From: Candidatus Poribacteria bacterium
Lineage (GTDB): Bacteria > Poribacteria > WGA-4E > WGA-3G
Direction: 5' to 3'
Length of the DNA: 59,083 nt
NCBI GenBank assembly: GCA_022394755.1
Contig: JAGFCA010000098.1
Coordinates: 1 to 59,083, forward strand
In this document: one piece after another, positions 1 through 9,485 of the stretch
Layout of the letters: every line of letters starts with the position of its first letter
Position numbering within the stretch: position 1 is the stretch's first letter
Made by a program: the position numbers and the translations under genes
The notes under the pieces: model-generated
Seen by the model: only the letters and a program-made list of their open reading frames with translations
Told to the model about the DNA's origin: nothing
The model's database searches: none

Positions 1-5
1 TTCTT

Positions 6-33
6 GAGTCCCGTAGGGACGGAATGTTTATAG
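6..33 (+). repeat. REP-like palindromic unit (GTCCC type)
   Basis: The palindrome GTCCCGTAGGGAC (positions 8-20) is followed by a GGAATGTTTATAGA tail. The same unit recurs at about 52845, and a GCCCC-type relative makes up the tandem array at 4377-4692. It touches the MITE that begins at 38. The hairpin and tail are seen directly; the REP-like role is inferred. Confidence 0.7.
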
Positions 34-37
34 AGCC

Positions 38-168
38 TATCTCATAAATTAAATATTTGGAAGATTCTTGGATCTTTCCATGCATTATATATTGATACAA
101 CTGCGGGGAAACCCCGCCCCTACGAAAAAGGAATTTACTAAAAACGCACGATTAGTATTTATGAGATA
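38..168 (-). mobile_element. MITE-like element, TIR TATCTCATAAAT (copy 1)
   Basis: The 12-bp terminal inverted repeats TATCTCATAAAT (38-49) and ATTTATGAGATA (157-168) bound a 131-bp non-coding element. Its reverse complement matches 9215-9361 along nearly the whole length. If the outer TA is the duplicated target, this fits TA-targeting (IS630/mariner-like) insertion, which is inference. No transposase is encoded. Confidence 0.75.
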
Positions 169-182
169 CGTTGTATTTACTA

Positions 183-191
183 TGATATAAT
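183..191 (+). promoter_or_regulatory. candidate extended -10 promoter of the methyltransferase
   Basis: TGATATAAT is an extended -10 (TGnTATAAT) lying 47 bases before the ATG at 239. No good -35 is visible. The box lies just outside the end of the MITE at 38-168, so the element forms the upstream half of this promoter region. Confidence 0.45.
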
Positions 192-238
192 TTTCTCATT
201 CCAACAGTTACCGCTAAGAAATACTTAAAGATCGAATT

Positions 239-1015
239 ATGAAATCCATCCACAAAGCGGTTCGCGACCAGTTTAGCCAACATGCTGATTATTATGCAGA
301 AAGCACTGCTCATGCCAAAGGTGATACACTTGAGGTGATACTTGACTTTGCTAATACCCAAGGAACAGAAAAGACATTAGATATTGCGACAGGAACAGGT
401 TTTACTGCCTTCGCACTTGCCCCTAAAGTTTCACATGTAATTGCCACCGATCTTACGCCAGAAATGGTTGCGAAAGCGGCTGAATTAGCTCTGGAACAAG
501 AAATATCCAACATAGCATTTTCTGTTGCTGCTGCGGAAGCTCTTCCTTTTTCTACTGCTTCAATGGACTTGGTAACTTGTAGACTCGCACCACATCATTT
601 TCAGAATGTACCGAAATTCTTAAATGAAGTACATCGAGTATTAAGACCTGATGGATTGTTTTGCCTAACTGATTCTGTGTCACCGGAATCTGATAACTTA
701 ATCACATGGCAAAATCGTGTTGAGAAACTACGAGATGAGTCTCATGTTTTTGGGTATCCACCATCCCAGTGGGATAAGATGATACAAACTGCGGGGTTTA
801 ATATTGAAGATTCAGCACATACAAGAAATGCCCAGATGTCCTTTATGTGGTGGGTACGTCCACAGCAGAATCCTCCTGATGTTGTTAAAGAGATTCGCGA
901 TGCTTTTGCAGAACTCTCGCCAGAGGATGCAAAAAAACATTATACATACGAACCCTCTGGAAATGATTTCTATTTTTCTTGGCCCATGTATGCCGTCAAA
1001 GCCAAACGCATATAA
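239..1015 (+). CDS. class I SAM-dependent methyltransferase
   Basis: A 258-residue cytoplasmic protein of the UbiE/Methyltransf_11 type. The SAM-binding motif I is LDIATGTGF at about residues 47-55, followed by an acidic strand end (VIATDLTPEM, about 67-76) that would contact the ribose. A motif-IV-like stretch (MDLVTCRLAPHHF) and the LRPDGLFCLTDS segment follow, as in ubiquinone/menaquinone-type enzymes. The substrate cannot be told from sequence. It stands alone: no quinone pathway gene is adjacent, and it converges on the TonB receptor fragments across a shared hairpin terminator. The ATG at 239 has only a weak Shine-Dalgarno but is the first Met of the domain. Family assignment is firm; specific function is unknown. 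Confidence 0.85.
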   Translation: MKSIHKAVRDQFSQHADYYAESTAHAKGDTLEVILDFANTQGTEKTLDIATGTGFTAFALAPKVSHVIATDLTPEMVAKAAELALEQEISNIAFSVAAAEALPFSTASMDLVTCRLAPHHFQNVPKFLNEVHRVLRPDGLFCLTDSVSPESDNLITWQNRVEKLRDESHVFGYPPSQWDKMIQTAGFNIEDSAHTRNAQMSFMWWVRPQQNPPDVVKEIRDAFAELSPEDAKKHYTYEPSGNDFYFSWPMYAVKAKRI

Positions 1016-1035
1016 TGAGTCAAACCTAATAGAAT

Positions 1036-1074
1036 AAAAGGTGAACAGCGAATCCTTTTCGCTATTAACCTTTT
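1036..1074. terminator. bidirectional hairpin terminator
   Basis: AAAAGGT (1036-1042) pairs with ACCTTTT (1068-1074), and inside it AGCGAA (1047-1052) pairs with TTCGCT (1058-1063). The stem lies between the convergent methyltransferase and TonB receptor genes and has A/T runs on both sides, so it can act on either strand. Confidence 0.65.
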
Positions 1075-1095
1075 AGTATCATAAACTACCTAACT

Positions 1096-2025
1096 CTAAA
1101 AGGTTTGCGTTAATCTTGCCATAGTTAACCTTCCAATTATAGGGGTACCAACAAATTGTTGATGCCTGTGATCCAGTAAGTTTTGAACTGTTACAGATAG
1201 CCTCGGTTTGGGACCTAATGGAATATCATAACCGACATTAAGATCTATTGTAGAATACGATTCGACATCTCCTACATAAACACCCGATCTCACAGGGAAT
1301 CCTTGAACATATCGTGTTCGGAGTCCCATACCTAACCCCATTTCCTGGTTCGTATATTGAACATTGACACCAAACTTATTTTTTGGTGCATTCAGAGCAA
1401 TATTTACATCTTCAAAAAAATCCTCACTAACGAAGGAGTAATTTGCCCCAAGACTCCAATTCATACTTAGGAACAATGTAAGATTTAAATCTAAACCGTT
1501 CACTGATATGTCACCATAGTTTCTGTAAGTCAACATGACTGCATTCGTGTCTACTGCCTGTTCAGGTGTTACAGTTCCGAACGGTATAAAAGCAACACCA
1601 TTATTATTAGAACCAGCCACGAATAGAGTAACTAATTCGTCTACAGCGGAACCATTCCCATTTCCTCCCTGAGCGGGTGAATCAAATGCCAGTAAAGCTT
1701 CTGCAAGTCCAGCATTCTCAGGGTCAGCTAAAGATGCTCCAATCTGTTGTCCAAGCGAAGCAGCTAATGTGTCCCCATCTATAAACACATTTGGTGTTTC
1801 AACAAACAATGGTCCGATAAGATTATTAATCCTTGAGTGGTAGACATCAGCAGAAAAAGATAACTGGTCTAAAAGGATTCCTTTATAACCAATTTCATAA
1901 GTTTGTGTAATTGTTGGTTTAAGGGCGTCAACATCATTTACATCTTCAACATCAATAAAGCTTGATGTTTGGGGATCAAGTGAACGTAGTACATTCATTA
2001 CCCCTGTTACCTGTTGCGGAATCAC
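1096..2025 (-). pseudogene. TonB-dependent receptor, C-terminal fragment
   Basis: About 309 codons encode the distal beta-barrel of an outer-membrane TonB-dependent receptor. It contains a TYEIGYKG motif (inner barrel strand), NLTLFLSMNWSLGANYSF-like strands, and an aromatic final strand ending in TQTF, as expected for BamA-recognised barrels. It has no signal peptide or plug. The only start is a GTG that overlaps the stop of the upstream fragment by GTGA. Reading upstream in this frame gives FDTVIPQQVTG, which continues the barrel of the upstream fragment if one T is restored in the T run near 2033-2036. It is therefore the second half of a frameshifted gene, not a separate protein. A sequencing error is equally possible. 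Confidence 0.85.
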
Positions 2026-3911
2026 AGTGTCAAACCAGTAGAAAGGGCAGATACGGTATCGTCTGGTAATCCTTGAGCTTTTAAACCTGCTTCAAATGCC
2101 GGTTTAGCCCCACTCATCACTGCACTTCTGCCAACACCCCACATTACATTGGTAAAGACTGGATCATTAAGTGGAATGTATGTTCCATCAGGTTGTTTAG
2201 CCAATGCGGAGAAGGGAGATCTAAACAATGGAGTCCCATTTTCACTTCGCTTGAATGTAAAACCGGTATCTGAGGGTACCCCTTGAGCACGGATATCAAT
2301 ATTCGGACTATAACCTAAGGCAGGTTCGAAGTTTGACCCTAATTTAAATGCATCTACTGATGATAAAATATCAAGAAACAGATTTGAAGTTCCTGGAGTA
2401 TTAAAAGCACGGTTATATGTAACTCTAACGTTGTGATCTTCATTTGGTTGTAAGGCAAGCGCAACACGTGGTGATAGCACAATATCATTGAGATGATTAT
2501 GTTGGTCTGCCCTACCTGCAGCAAGGAACTTCAGCTGAGGAAGTATATTGGTTTCCGATTGTAAATATACACCTAATTCGTTGATGTCATCTTTATCTTC
2601 ATTTACACCATTAATTGTACCTTCCGTGTCGGGACGTGTTAGCAAAGCATCGAATCCATAAGTAAAACGTTGTATATCTCCCAATCGTATACTATGCTGT
2701 ATCTGTCCTACATGTAGATTTGAATTATCAATTGTAGGTAACCCTGTTCTGAGAATATAGGTATCACCTGCATCACTTTGATTTGTAAAGAATTGAGCAA
2801 ACAGATCTTTATAAATGAAACGCGCTTGTGCATAACCGTAAGTCCAGTTTTTTGTTTGTCCTGCACCAATACCAGTAAGCTCAATTCCTGAGGCTTGGGT
2901 CAACCCACTTGCCAGAATAACAGTTGTCTCATCTTTTGGACTATAATCTATACGGAATTCCCCACGTGCATGTGATGTATCAAATAAAGGGGCTTCTTTC
3001 CCTTCAATATCCTCAATGGCACGTCCCTCTTCCCAATCATGGCCTCGAGTATAATTTCCTGTCAATTTATATCCAACAGAATCGTTTATCACACCTGCAT
3101 GTCTGAGTGATCCAATGAATGTACTACGTTCACCTCCCCCTAAACTAACTGTAGTGCCTTGTGAAGTAAAAGGAGATCGTGTGATAATATGCATTACTCC
3201 ATTAGCACTATTTGGACCGTATAACGCTGCTCCAGGTCCAGACACAACCTCTATCTGTTCTATGTCTTCACTTATCGTTGGAATGAGGGTATAGGAATTA
3301 ACACGAAGCGAAGGGACACTTGCTATTCGATTGTCCACAAGGGATAAGAGATTTCCTGAGAATACATTATTGAAACCACGGACTACAACATAAGATGTAC
3401 CAATTCCAGATGTTATAACATCTACTGCGCGTAAAGATTTTAAATGTTCAGTAACACTCATTGCAGCACGATCCTGAATCTGGGTATTATCAATTATCGC
3501 TACCGAAGCAGGGGCTTCCAGTACTTTCTCCTTACGACGGGAGGCTGTTACTGAGACTTTCTCAAGTTCAAGTATCTCTGAATTGAGCGGTAAAAGCATA
3601 ATTTTTACAGTTTTAGTTTCATCTGAAGCAACAAGAATGTTACGCACTACTCCAATACTATATCTGGAGGAAGATGTGGAAATGGTATAGGTCCCAGCAG
3701 TTAGATCTTGAATACTTAGAAAACCATTTACATCACTGTTGCCTTGAGCAACAATTCCGGCTTTAGTGGCGATCGTTACAGATATACCATTAATTGGTTT
3801 TCCTGTCTGTGAATCTTTGATTGTAATATCCAATGTTGCTGCGTCTGCTATTCCGAATAAAATAAATAAAAAGAAGGAAAATAAAATACATAATGCTAAA
3901 GATAGTTTCAT
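2022..3911 (-). pseudogene. TonB-dependent receptor, N-terminal fragment (signal peptide, regulatory-like domain, plug, half barrel)
   Basis: The start chosen is the ATG at 3911 (MKLSLALCILF), which has an AAAGGAG site and opens a typical signal peptide ending near IADAA. An earlier Met at 3950 adds 13 unlikely residues. The domains are a CarboxypepD_reg-like beta-sandwich (about 28-110), a TonB plug (about 130-245, with SVAIIDNTQIQDR and VVSGPGAALYGPNSANG), and about 15 barrel strands. The frame then ends at SALSTGLTL and the barrel continues in the next frame as the 1096-2025 fragment. Together they make about 950 residues, a normal receptor length. The role would be uptake of a large nutrient (glycan, siderophore or cobalamin-like); the substrate is unknown. 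No partner lipoprotein or TonB gene is nearby. Confidence 0.88.
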
Positions 3912-4222
3912 TATACTATCTCCTTTTAATCTTGTTATAAAGTGAGACAAGCAATATTACTATTATAATATAATAATATAAAAGTGCCGTTCAGTGTCAT
4001 GAATTTGTATTATTGATTGATAGTAGAAGTAATCCGACAAACTGAACTTATTCAATTTCTAATAATTATAGTTTCTAATAATTATAGTCTCTTAGAATGT
4101 CGTATAAACTCCAAGCTAATACGGTGATTCGAGACATGCTAATACCATTTCAAATAAATAATATGTCATTACAAAATTTCTATGGAATTGAATATTATTG
4201 GAAGCTATCTTCTGTAGGCGGG

Positions 4223-4267
4223 GAATGCCTTATGGCATTCATACCCGGGGAATGACAAATGTCATTC
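4223..4267. repeat. two adjacent GAATG-type hairpins
   Basis: GAATGCC...GGCATTC (4223-4240) and GAATGAC...GTCATTC (4250-4267) are separated by ATACCCGGG. The same unit, with a third stem sequence, occurs at 26094 and 35211, each followed by ACCGTT-like text. Stem bases differ between copies but pairing is kept. Confidence 0.7.
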
Positions 4268-4292
4268 ATACCGTTGATTTCTTGATTCCAGA

Positions 4293-4361
4293 TCTCCGAA
4301 TCCCGACTCTTGTAATGAGACATTACTTAGTAAAATAGGAGGGATCTCCGAATCCCGACTC
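4293..4361. repeat. short direct repeat ATCTCCGAATCCCGACTC, two copies
   Basis: Two identical 18-mers at about 4293 and 4344. Related GGGATTCCGATCTCCGA text occurs at 35127-35190 and 37890-38010, always beside the GAATG hairpin family. The whole 3950-4965 gap carries only repeats; no gene is seen in it. Confidence 0.55.
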
Positions 4362-4376
4362 CTTCTCTTTCCACAA

Positions 4377-4692
4377 ACCCCGGAGGGGTGAAAGGTGTGT
4401 AGAAACCCTATCACTCACCAATACACAAGCCCCGGAGGGGCGAAAGGTGTGTAGAAAACATCATTATACGAATAATACTAAAGTCCCGGAGGGGCGAAAG
4501 GTGTTTAGAAAACATCCTTATACGAATAATACTAAAGCCCCGGAGGGGCGAAAGGTGTGTAGAAAACATCCTTATACGAATAATACTAAAGCCCCGGAGG
4601 GGCGAAAGGTGTGTAGAAACCCCATCACTCACCAATACACAAGCCCCGGAGGGGCGAAAGGTGTGTAGAAAACCCATCACTCAACAATACAA
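4377..4692. repeat. tandem array of six 52-54-bp units with palindromic core
   Basis: Units start at 4377, 4429, 4483, 4537, 4591 and 4643. Each opens with the hairpin GCCCCGGAGGGGC followed by GAAAGGTGTGTAGAAA. The inter-hairpin text is of two types: CATCACTCACCAATACACAA and a CATCCTTATACGAATAATAC form. Open frames across the array are artefacts of the repetition. Confidence 0.9.
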
Positions 4693-4965
4693 CCTACAAG
4701 ATGAACTCTGAGTAACACACATGTACAGGAAATTCTTAAAACTAAATAATCGTGGTTGGAACGGGTATGTAGTGATTTCGGTATATATTCATCTTGCTAA
4801 TATTTTCAAACTTACGTTAACCTCTTATCCAGTTGAATCATAGATAAGAATTTTAATATTTGTGTAAAACCTGCATTTCTTATAAAATTATGCACCCATC
4901 CTAATGTCCCGCGCGTCACTATATGCGAAATGAATTTATAAATCTATCACGTATGGAGACCTTCA

Positions 4966-7900
4966 ATGAAAAATAACGATACGGATCTCATTCAACGCAC
5001 CCTCACTGGAGATAAGTCTGCCTTCTCTGAATTAGTAAAAAAATATCAAAAACAGGTTCACACACTCGCTTGGAGAAAAACAGGGGATTTTCATACCGCA
5101 GAAGATATTACACAAGATACTTTTATTAACGCCTATCAGAGACTCCATACACTGAAAAAGCCACAACAGTTTTCAGGATGGTTGTATGTCATTGCCACAC
5201 GCCAATGTCTTGCATGGTTCCGCAAAAAACGATTACAGAAGAAAATTAGTGAACACATAGATACACCAGAAATAGAGAATGATGCTTATTCACAACATAT
5301 CGCAGAGGAACAAGCAAGTCAAACAGACCAAGCAACAGAAGAAGTTGTTAGAAAATTACTTGAAACATTAAAAGAAAGCGAAAGGACTGTCATCACACTA
5401 TATTATTTTGCTGAAATGACCAATGAAGAGATAAGTAAGTTCTTAGGTGTATCTGTAAATACAATTAAAAGCCGACTTCATAGGGCACGAAAACGTCTAA
5501 AAAATAAGGAACAGATAATTAGAGAAGCTATTGGAAACTTTCAAATTTCTCCTATTCTTACTGAGAACATCATGCATGAAATTTCTGAAACAAAGCCTAC
5601 TCCATCACCGACCAGTAAACCTCTAATCCCATGGTTTATAGGTGCGTCAAGTTTCATATTGATTGTCCTTATGTTTGGTGTAGGTAGCCAATACATAGCA
5701 CGTTTTCAGAATCCTTATAGCTTAAATGCACAATCCGATACAACTGTTGAGGTAGTTGAAGCACCAGTTGATTCTAAACTTGAGATAAAACCAAAAGAGC
5801 GAATTCAATTAGACCGACGTTCCAATAAGGGTGGTAAGAACAGTGCAGACAGTGTAAAGTCTAACCAAACTATTGCTGATAAAAGTGATTATACGTTATG
5901 GGGATTGCCAAAAGGTGCAACACGACGACTTGGGAAAGGCACGTTTACAGATATGCAGATATCTCCTGATGGTGATAGCTTAGCTATTGCCAGTACAACA
6001 GGTATTTGGATATACGATATCAAAACAGGAGAAGAAACCGCTCTTCTAACAGAAAATAGTGCGTTAATAGGATTTATAGCATTCTCTCCTGATGGTACAA
6101 AGATTGCAAGTGCTGGTGGAGATAAAAAATGCCGTATCTGGGATATTAAGAGTCAAAGACTTCTTTTAACTTTCAAATTTCCTGACTGGGTCTTAAAAGG
6201 ACTAACAATCCTTGATGACGGAAAAACGCTTATCGGTGAAGGTTTAATACCTAAATCATCAACTTTTTTTACTGATGGACCTTTGAGATGGGATGTCCCA
6301 AAAATCTGGACATGGGATATTACCACAGGAAAGCTATTAAAAACCTATACTACAAAACTTCCAAAATTTAACCCCATGAAAGATGCAAGAAGCAGTGTCA
6401 TGGTAAAGGGTTTTGCCAATACCTCACGCGCCATTTTTGCTGTTGAAAATGCAGATATCGTATGGGATGATAAGGATCCAAACACTGGATATACGGATAT
6501 TACAATTAAGATTAGGGATGGAAACACTGGACTGGAACTAAATAAAATCCCAATTAATAGAGGGAGACTATACTCCTTCAATTTCTCACCAGATGGAAAA
6601 AACCTGGCAATCGCATATCATAAGAGTGTGGATATCTGGAACCTTGGCACGAACAAACTGATCGGAACGTTTCCAATTATGCGTTCTGATTATGACAGGA
6701 AGTATCGTCTTACATTCTCAAGAGATGGAAAAATCCTCGCAGGAGCATTTAACACACAGGGCATCATTCTATCAAAGGATATCACGCTATGGAATATAGA
6801 AACCCGTTCCGAAATTGCTACAATCGATAATAAAAGTGAAGGACTATGGGACTTTGTCTTATCTCCTGATGGAACAATTATTGCTACCATAAACCATCAA
6901 GGGATAGTAGATTTTTGGTCGGTTAGCACTGGTAAACATGAACGTGCCTTCACGTCTGGATATACAAATAGGTTTTCTAAGTTGGCTTTCAGTCAAGATG
7001 GGAAAACAATTGCTGGCACGGTTGGTAACGCAATCCATTTGTGGGATACAGATACTGGCAACCAGAAGTCGGTGTTACATGTTCCCGATAACAGAAACAG
7101 ACATTTAGAACAAAATCAGCAGATTACTCCCAAGGACAACAGGAAACCTGTCCTTTTCAGTTTAGCTTTCTCCAAAGATGCCAAAACCTTATTTACATAT
7201 AATACTTTAGGCATATTCGGAATATGGGATATTGAAACTAAGGAATACAGTATCTCTAACTCCATCAGATCTCCAGGGATAAATCCATTAACAGAAGGAG
7301 TACTCAGCCTTTCAGTTCCACAGACACCAAATATCTACCACATCATCACATCCTCCCTGGATAATATCAAGTATTTTACACCTCAAGCTAATTTTTCACA
7401 AAATGGAGAATTCTTTACAGTAAATGATCGGAATGGATCTGTAAAAGTATGGCATATCCCAACAGAAAAAAATCTACATTTATATACAAGGAAAAACATT
7501 AAAGACAATATCCCGATAAAATTAGCATTCTCCTACAATGGCAATACATTGGCAATTGGAGAAAAGCTTGATATTAACCTATTAGACACAAGGAAAGGTA
7601 ATACAATTACATCTTTCAAAATTCCAAGTAAAAAGCTTAGTCGGTTTGAAAGATTTCAGGAATTGTTCGGTAAAAAGTTTATTGATTTAGGTGTAGAAAC
7701 GATAGCTTTAGCACAAGAGAAAAGAATGGTCGTTGCTGGAAGTCGAGAGAATATTATCTACGTGTGGGATGTGCCAACGCAAGAACGAATATTAACAATG
7801 AAGCATAGGGACAAGGTGTTCCAATTAGCACTTAGTCAAACCGGAAATCGTCTTGCCAGTGGAGATGTAGATGGATATATTTATCTATGGGATATTCCTT

Positions 7901-8046
7901 CAGGTAAGAAACTTGCCACATTCAAACCTTATGAAAGTCCAATTACGCAACTGGTATTTTCACCTGATGGTAAAACCCTCGCCAGTACCAATTTATATTC
8001 TCATTTTACAGGGACCATTCTCCTTTGGGACGTTCCAGCCGATTAA
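4966..8046 (+). CDS. ECF sigma factor fused through a membrane helix to a WD40 propeller
   Basis: 1026 residues. Residues 1-90 are sigma-70 region 2 (AEDITQDTFINAYQRL, FSGWLYVIATRQCLAWFRKKR). Residues about 125-180 are region 4 with a helix-turn-helix (NEEISKFLGVSVNTIKSRLHRAR). A Pro/Ser/Thr linker leads to one strongly hydrophobic helix at about 222-243, then a charged spacer, then WD40 repeats from about 320 to the C-terminus, with recurring FSPDGKTLAS and LWD/IWD signatures. The sigma part would sit in the cytoplasm and the propeller on the other side of the inner membrane, so the protein may be a membrane-held sigma factor that senses through its own propeller. No separate anti-sigma gene is adjacent. 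GGAGACC precedes the ATG. Sigma-WD40 fusions are known from Planctomycetes and Poribacteria; the signal and regulon are unknown. Confidence 0.9.
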   Translation: MKNNDTDLIQRTLTGDKSAFSELVKKYQKQVHTLAWRKTGDFHTAEDITQDTFINAYQRLHTLKKPQQFSGWLYVIATRQCLAWFRKKRLQKKISEHIDTPEIENDAYSQHIAEEQASQTDQATEEVVRKLLETLKESERTVITLYYFAEMTNEEISKFLGVSVNTIKSRLHRARKRLKNKEQIIREAIGNFQISPILTENIMHEISETKPTPSPTSKPLIPWFIGASSFILIVLMFGVGSQYIARFQNPYSLNAQSDTTVEVVEAPVDSKLEIKPKERIQLDRRSNKGGKNSADSVKSNQTIADKSDYTLWGLPKGATRRLGKGTFTDMQISPDGDSLAIASTTGIWIYDIKTGEETALLTENSALIGFIAFSPDGTKIASAGGDKKCRIWDIKSQRLLLTFKFPDWVLKGLTILDDGKTLIGEGLIPKSSTFFTDGPLRWDVPKIWTWDITTGKLLKTYTTKLPKFNPMKDARSSVMVKGFANTSRAIFAVENADIVWDDKDPNTGYTDITIKIRDGNTGLELNKIPINRGRLYSFNFSPDGKNLAIAYHKSVDIWNLGTNKLIGTFPIMRSDYDRKYRLTFSRDGKILAGAFNTQGIILSKDITLWNIETRSEIATIDNKSEGLWDFVLSPDGTIIATINHQGIVDFWSVSTGKHERAFTSGYTNRFSKLAFSQDGKTIAGTVGNAIHLWDTDTGNQKSVLHVPDNRNRHLEQNQQITPKDNRKPVLFSLAFSKDAKTLFTYNTLGIFGIWDIETKEYSISNSIRSPGINPLTEGVLSLSVPQTPNIYHIITSSLDNIKYFTPQANFSQNGEFFTVNDRNGSVKVWHIPTEKNLHLYTRKNIKDNIPIKLAFSYNGNTLAIGEKLDINLLDTRKGNTITSFKIPSKKLSRFERFQELFGKKFIDLGVETIALAQEKRMVVAGSRENIIYVWDVPTQERILTMKHRDKVFQLALSQTGNRLASGDVDGYIYLWDIPSGKKLATFKPYESPITQLVFSPDGKTLASTNLYSHFTGTILLWDVPAD

Positions 8047-8442
8047 CTCGTGGACTATCCACCAAAATAAAGAAACTCTAATGATAATTTTAGACATTCC
8101 GTTCCTCTAAACCACAACTTCTGGGCAATTCATGCCATAGTAATTTTACCTCTATAGGTCCCCAATTCCAGAAAACAGCATTGTCCTGTTTTAATGTCCA
8201 AATTAGAGGTGTGTCACTATCGGTGTCAATAATTTAAAAAAGATTGAAGAAAAACATAACATTACGTAACTAATATATGAAATAATAGCAATTAATTTGA
8301 CTAAATATATAGCGATAATAACATACTACAATATATTATTTCACATAACACAATTTTTGCTTGAAATATTTGTCTTATTATGTTACTATATATATTACAT
8401 ATGTCAGATATAATATATCATTTACACAGGAGATTAAAAAGT

Positions 8443-8471
8443 GTTGTGAAATTTTCACAACAGTTGTGAAA
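8443..8471. promoter_or_regulatory. operator-like palindrome with extra half-sites
   Basis: GTTGTGAAA T TTTCACAAC (8443-8461) is a perfect 9-bp-arm palindrome. A third half-site GTTGTGAAA follows at 8463 and a fourth at 8653. The arrangement resembles a transcription-factor or iteron site, but no gene starts within 900 bases downstream. Confidence 0.45.
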
Positions 8472-8689
8472 CTTAAATCACAATCTTATATGGCTACAAA
8501 CCTATGCCACAACAGGGTTCAGAGGATTTGAAACAAGGAAAAAGTAGAAAATATTAAAAAAAATAAAAAATTTTGACATTTTTCAAACAATTCTATAAAA
8601 CCTTTCAGCAACTGGTTTTAGAGCAATTTTTCTTCTCTGTATTAAAAATTGTGTTGTGAAAATAAAATAGTGTTAGATTCCAGACCAAA

Positions 8690-9070
8690 AAATAAATACT
8701 TATGAGAATCTTAAAAAGCAAGCCTAATTACAATGAATCATTTATGTTAAAAAAACATTCCTATTTAACAAATGGAAATCTCAAAACCAGAAAGGACAAA
8801 TCACAGAATTAAACTTTTTTGAAATTATGATAAAGTTAATTTAAAGTGGCGTGAGCCCAGTCTATAACAGGATTTATAGGGATATTCTACACTAATTTGA
8901 ATCCTACACTTTGTAGGAAAAGTGTAACATTTTTTTGCTTTTCAACAAATAGATGATTGCATCATTTACACGATTCACTACCACAGTATATTGGATAAAA
9001 TATCTATTTTGTGCCTTATTTTTCTCTGCATATTAGGATTAAATATCTGTTTGTATACTTATGGGCAATC
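8690..9070 (+). repeat. long diverged repeat, copy A
   Basis: This stretch aligns with 38180-38540 over about 350 bases, with many substitutions. The best conserved part is the CCAGTCTATAACA block (8858-8870). After it comes CCTACACTTTGTAGG (8903-8917), then AGTGTA (8921-8926) and a T run. CCTAC can pair with GTAGG, or TACACT with AGTGTA, but not both. It ends with a TTAGGATTAAATATCTGT motif. The remaining 8047-9581 interval holds no gene that can be supported. Confidence 0.6.
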
Positions 9071-9214
9071 ATAAATATCAGTTCTTCAAGTACAATCTCA
9101 GAACCAAGATACAAAACCAAACAATGAGATGACGTTACGATCTGACTATCTAATATATGAAATATAGGTACTCAACACAAGATACTGGAATTCAGACAAC
9201 TAATAACTGCAGCG

Positions 9215-9361
9215 TATCTCATAAATACGAATCGTACGTTTTTAGTAAATTCCTTTTTCGTAGGCGTAGGGTTTCCCCGCCGATGTATCAATATATAATG
9301 CATGGTAAGAATATAATGCATGGTAAGATACAAGAATCTTGCAAATATTATTTATGAGATA
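9215..9361 (+). mobile_element. MITE-like element, TIR TATCTCATAAAT (copy 2)
   Basis: TATCTCATAAAT (9215-9226) and ATTTATGAGATA (9350-9361) bound 147 bp that match the reverse complement of 38-168. This copy carries an internal tandem duplication of an ATAATGCATGGTAAGA unit (about 9292-9328) that copy 1 lacks, which explains its greater length. Confidence 0.75.
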
Positions 9362-9485
9362 AACTCTATTAATCTTTATAGTAGGAACACCGTTTCTGCG
9401 GAGGCTATCACATCATACTATCCATATTACATTTGTCATTATTTCAGTACACAGGGATCTGCGATTACGAGATAGTACAAAAATG

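Noticed and set aside
4411..4680. Open frames on both strands encoding repeats such as TNNTKAPEGRK and FSTHLSPLRGF
   Set aside because: They are produced by translation of the 54-bp tandem array, run on both strands at once and have no ribosome site.
4377..4692. Possible CRISPR array
   Set aside because: The interspersed sequences are themselves repeated and only two kinds exist, the unit is a REP hairpin, and no cas gene is present.
9157..9357. 66-codon plus-strand frame
   Set aside because: It runs through the MITE at 9215-9361 and has no ribosome site or protein-like composition.
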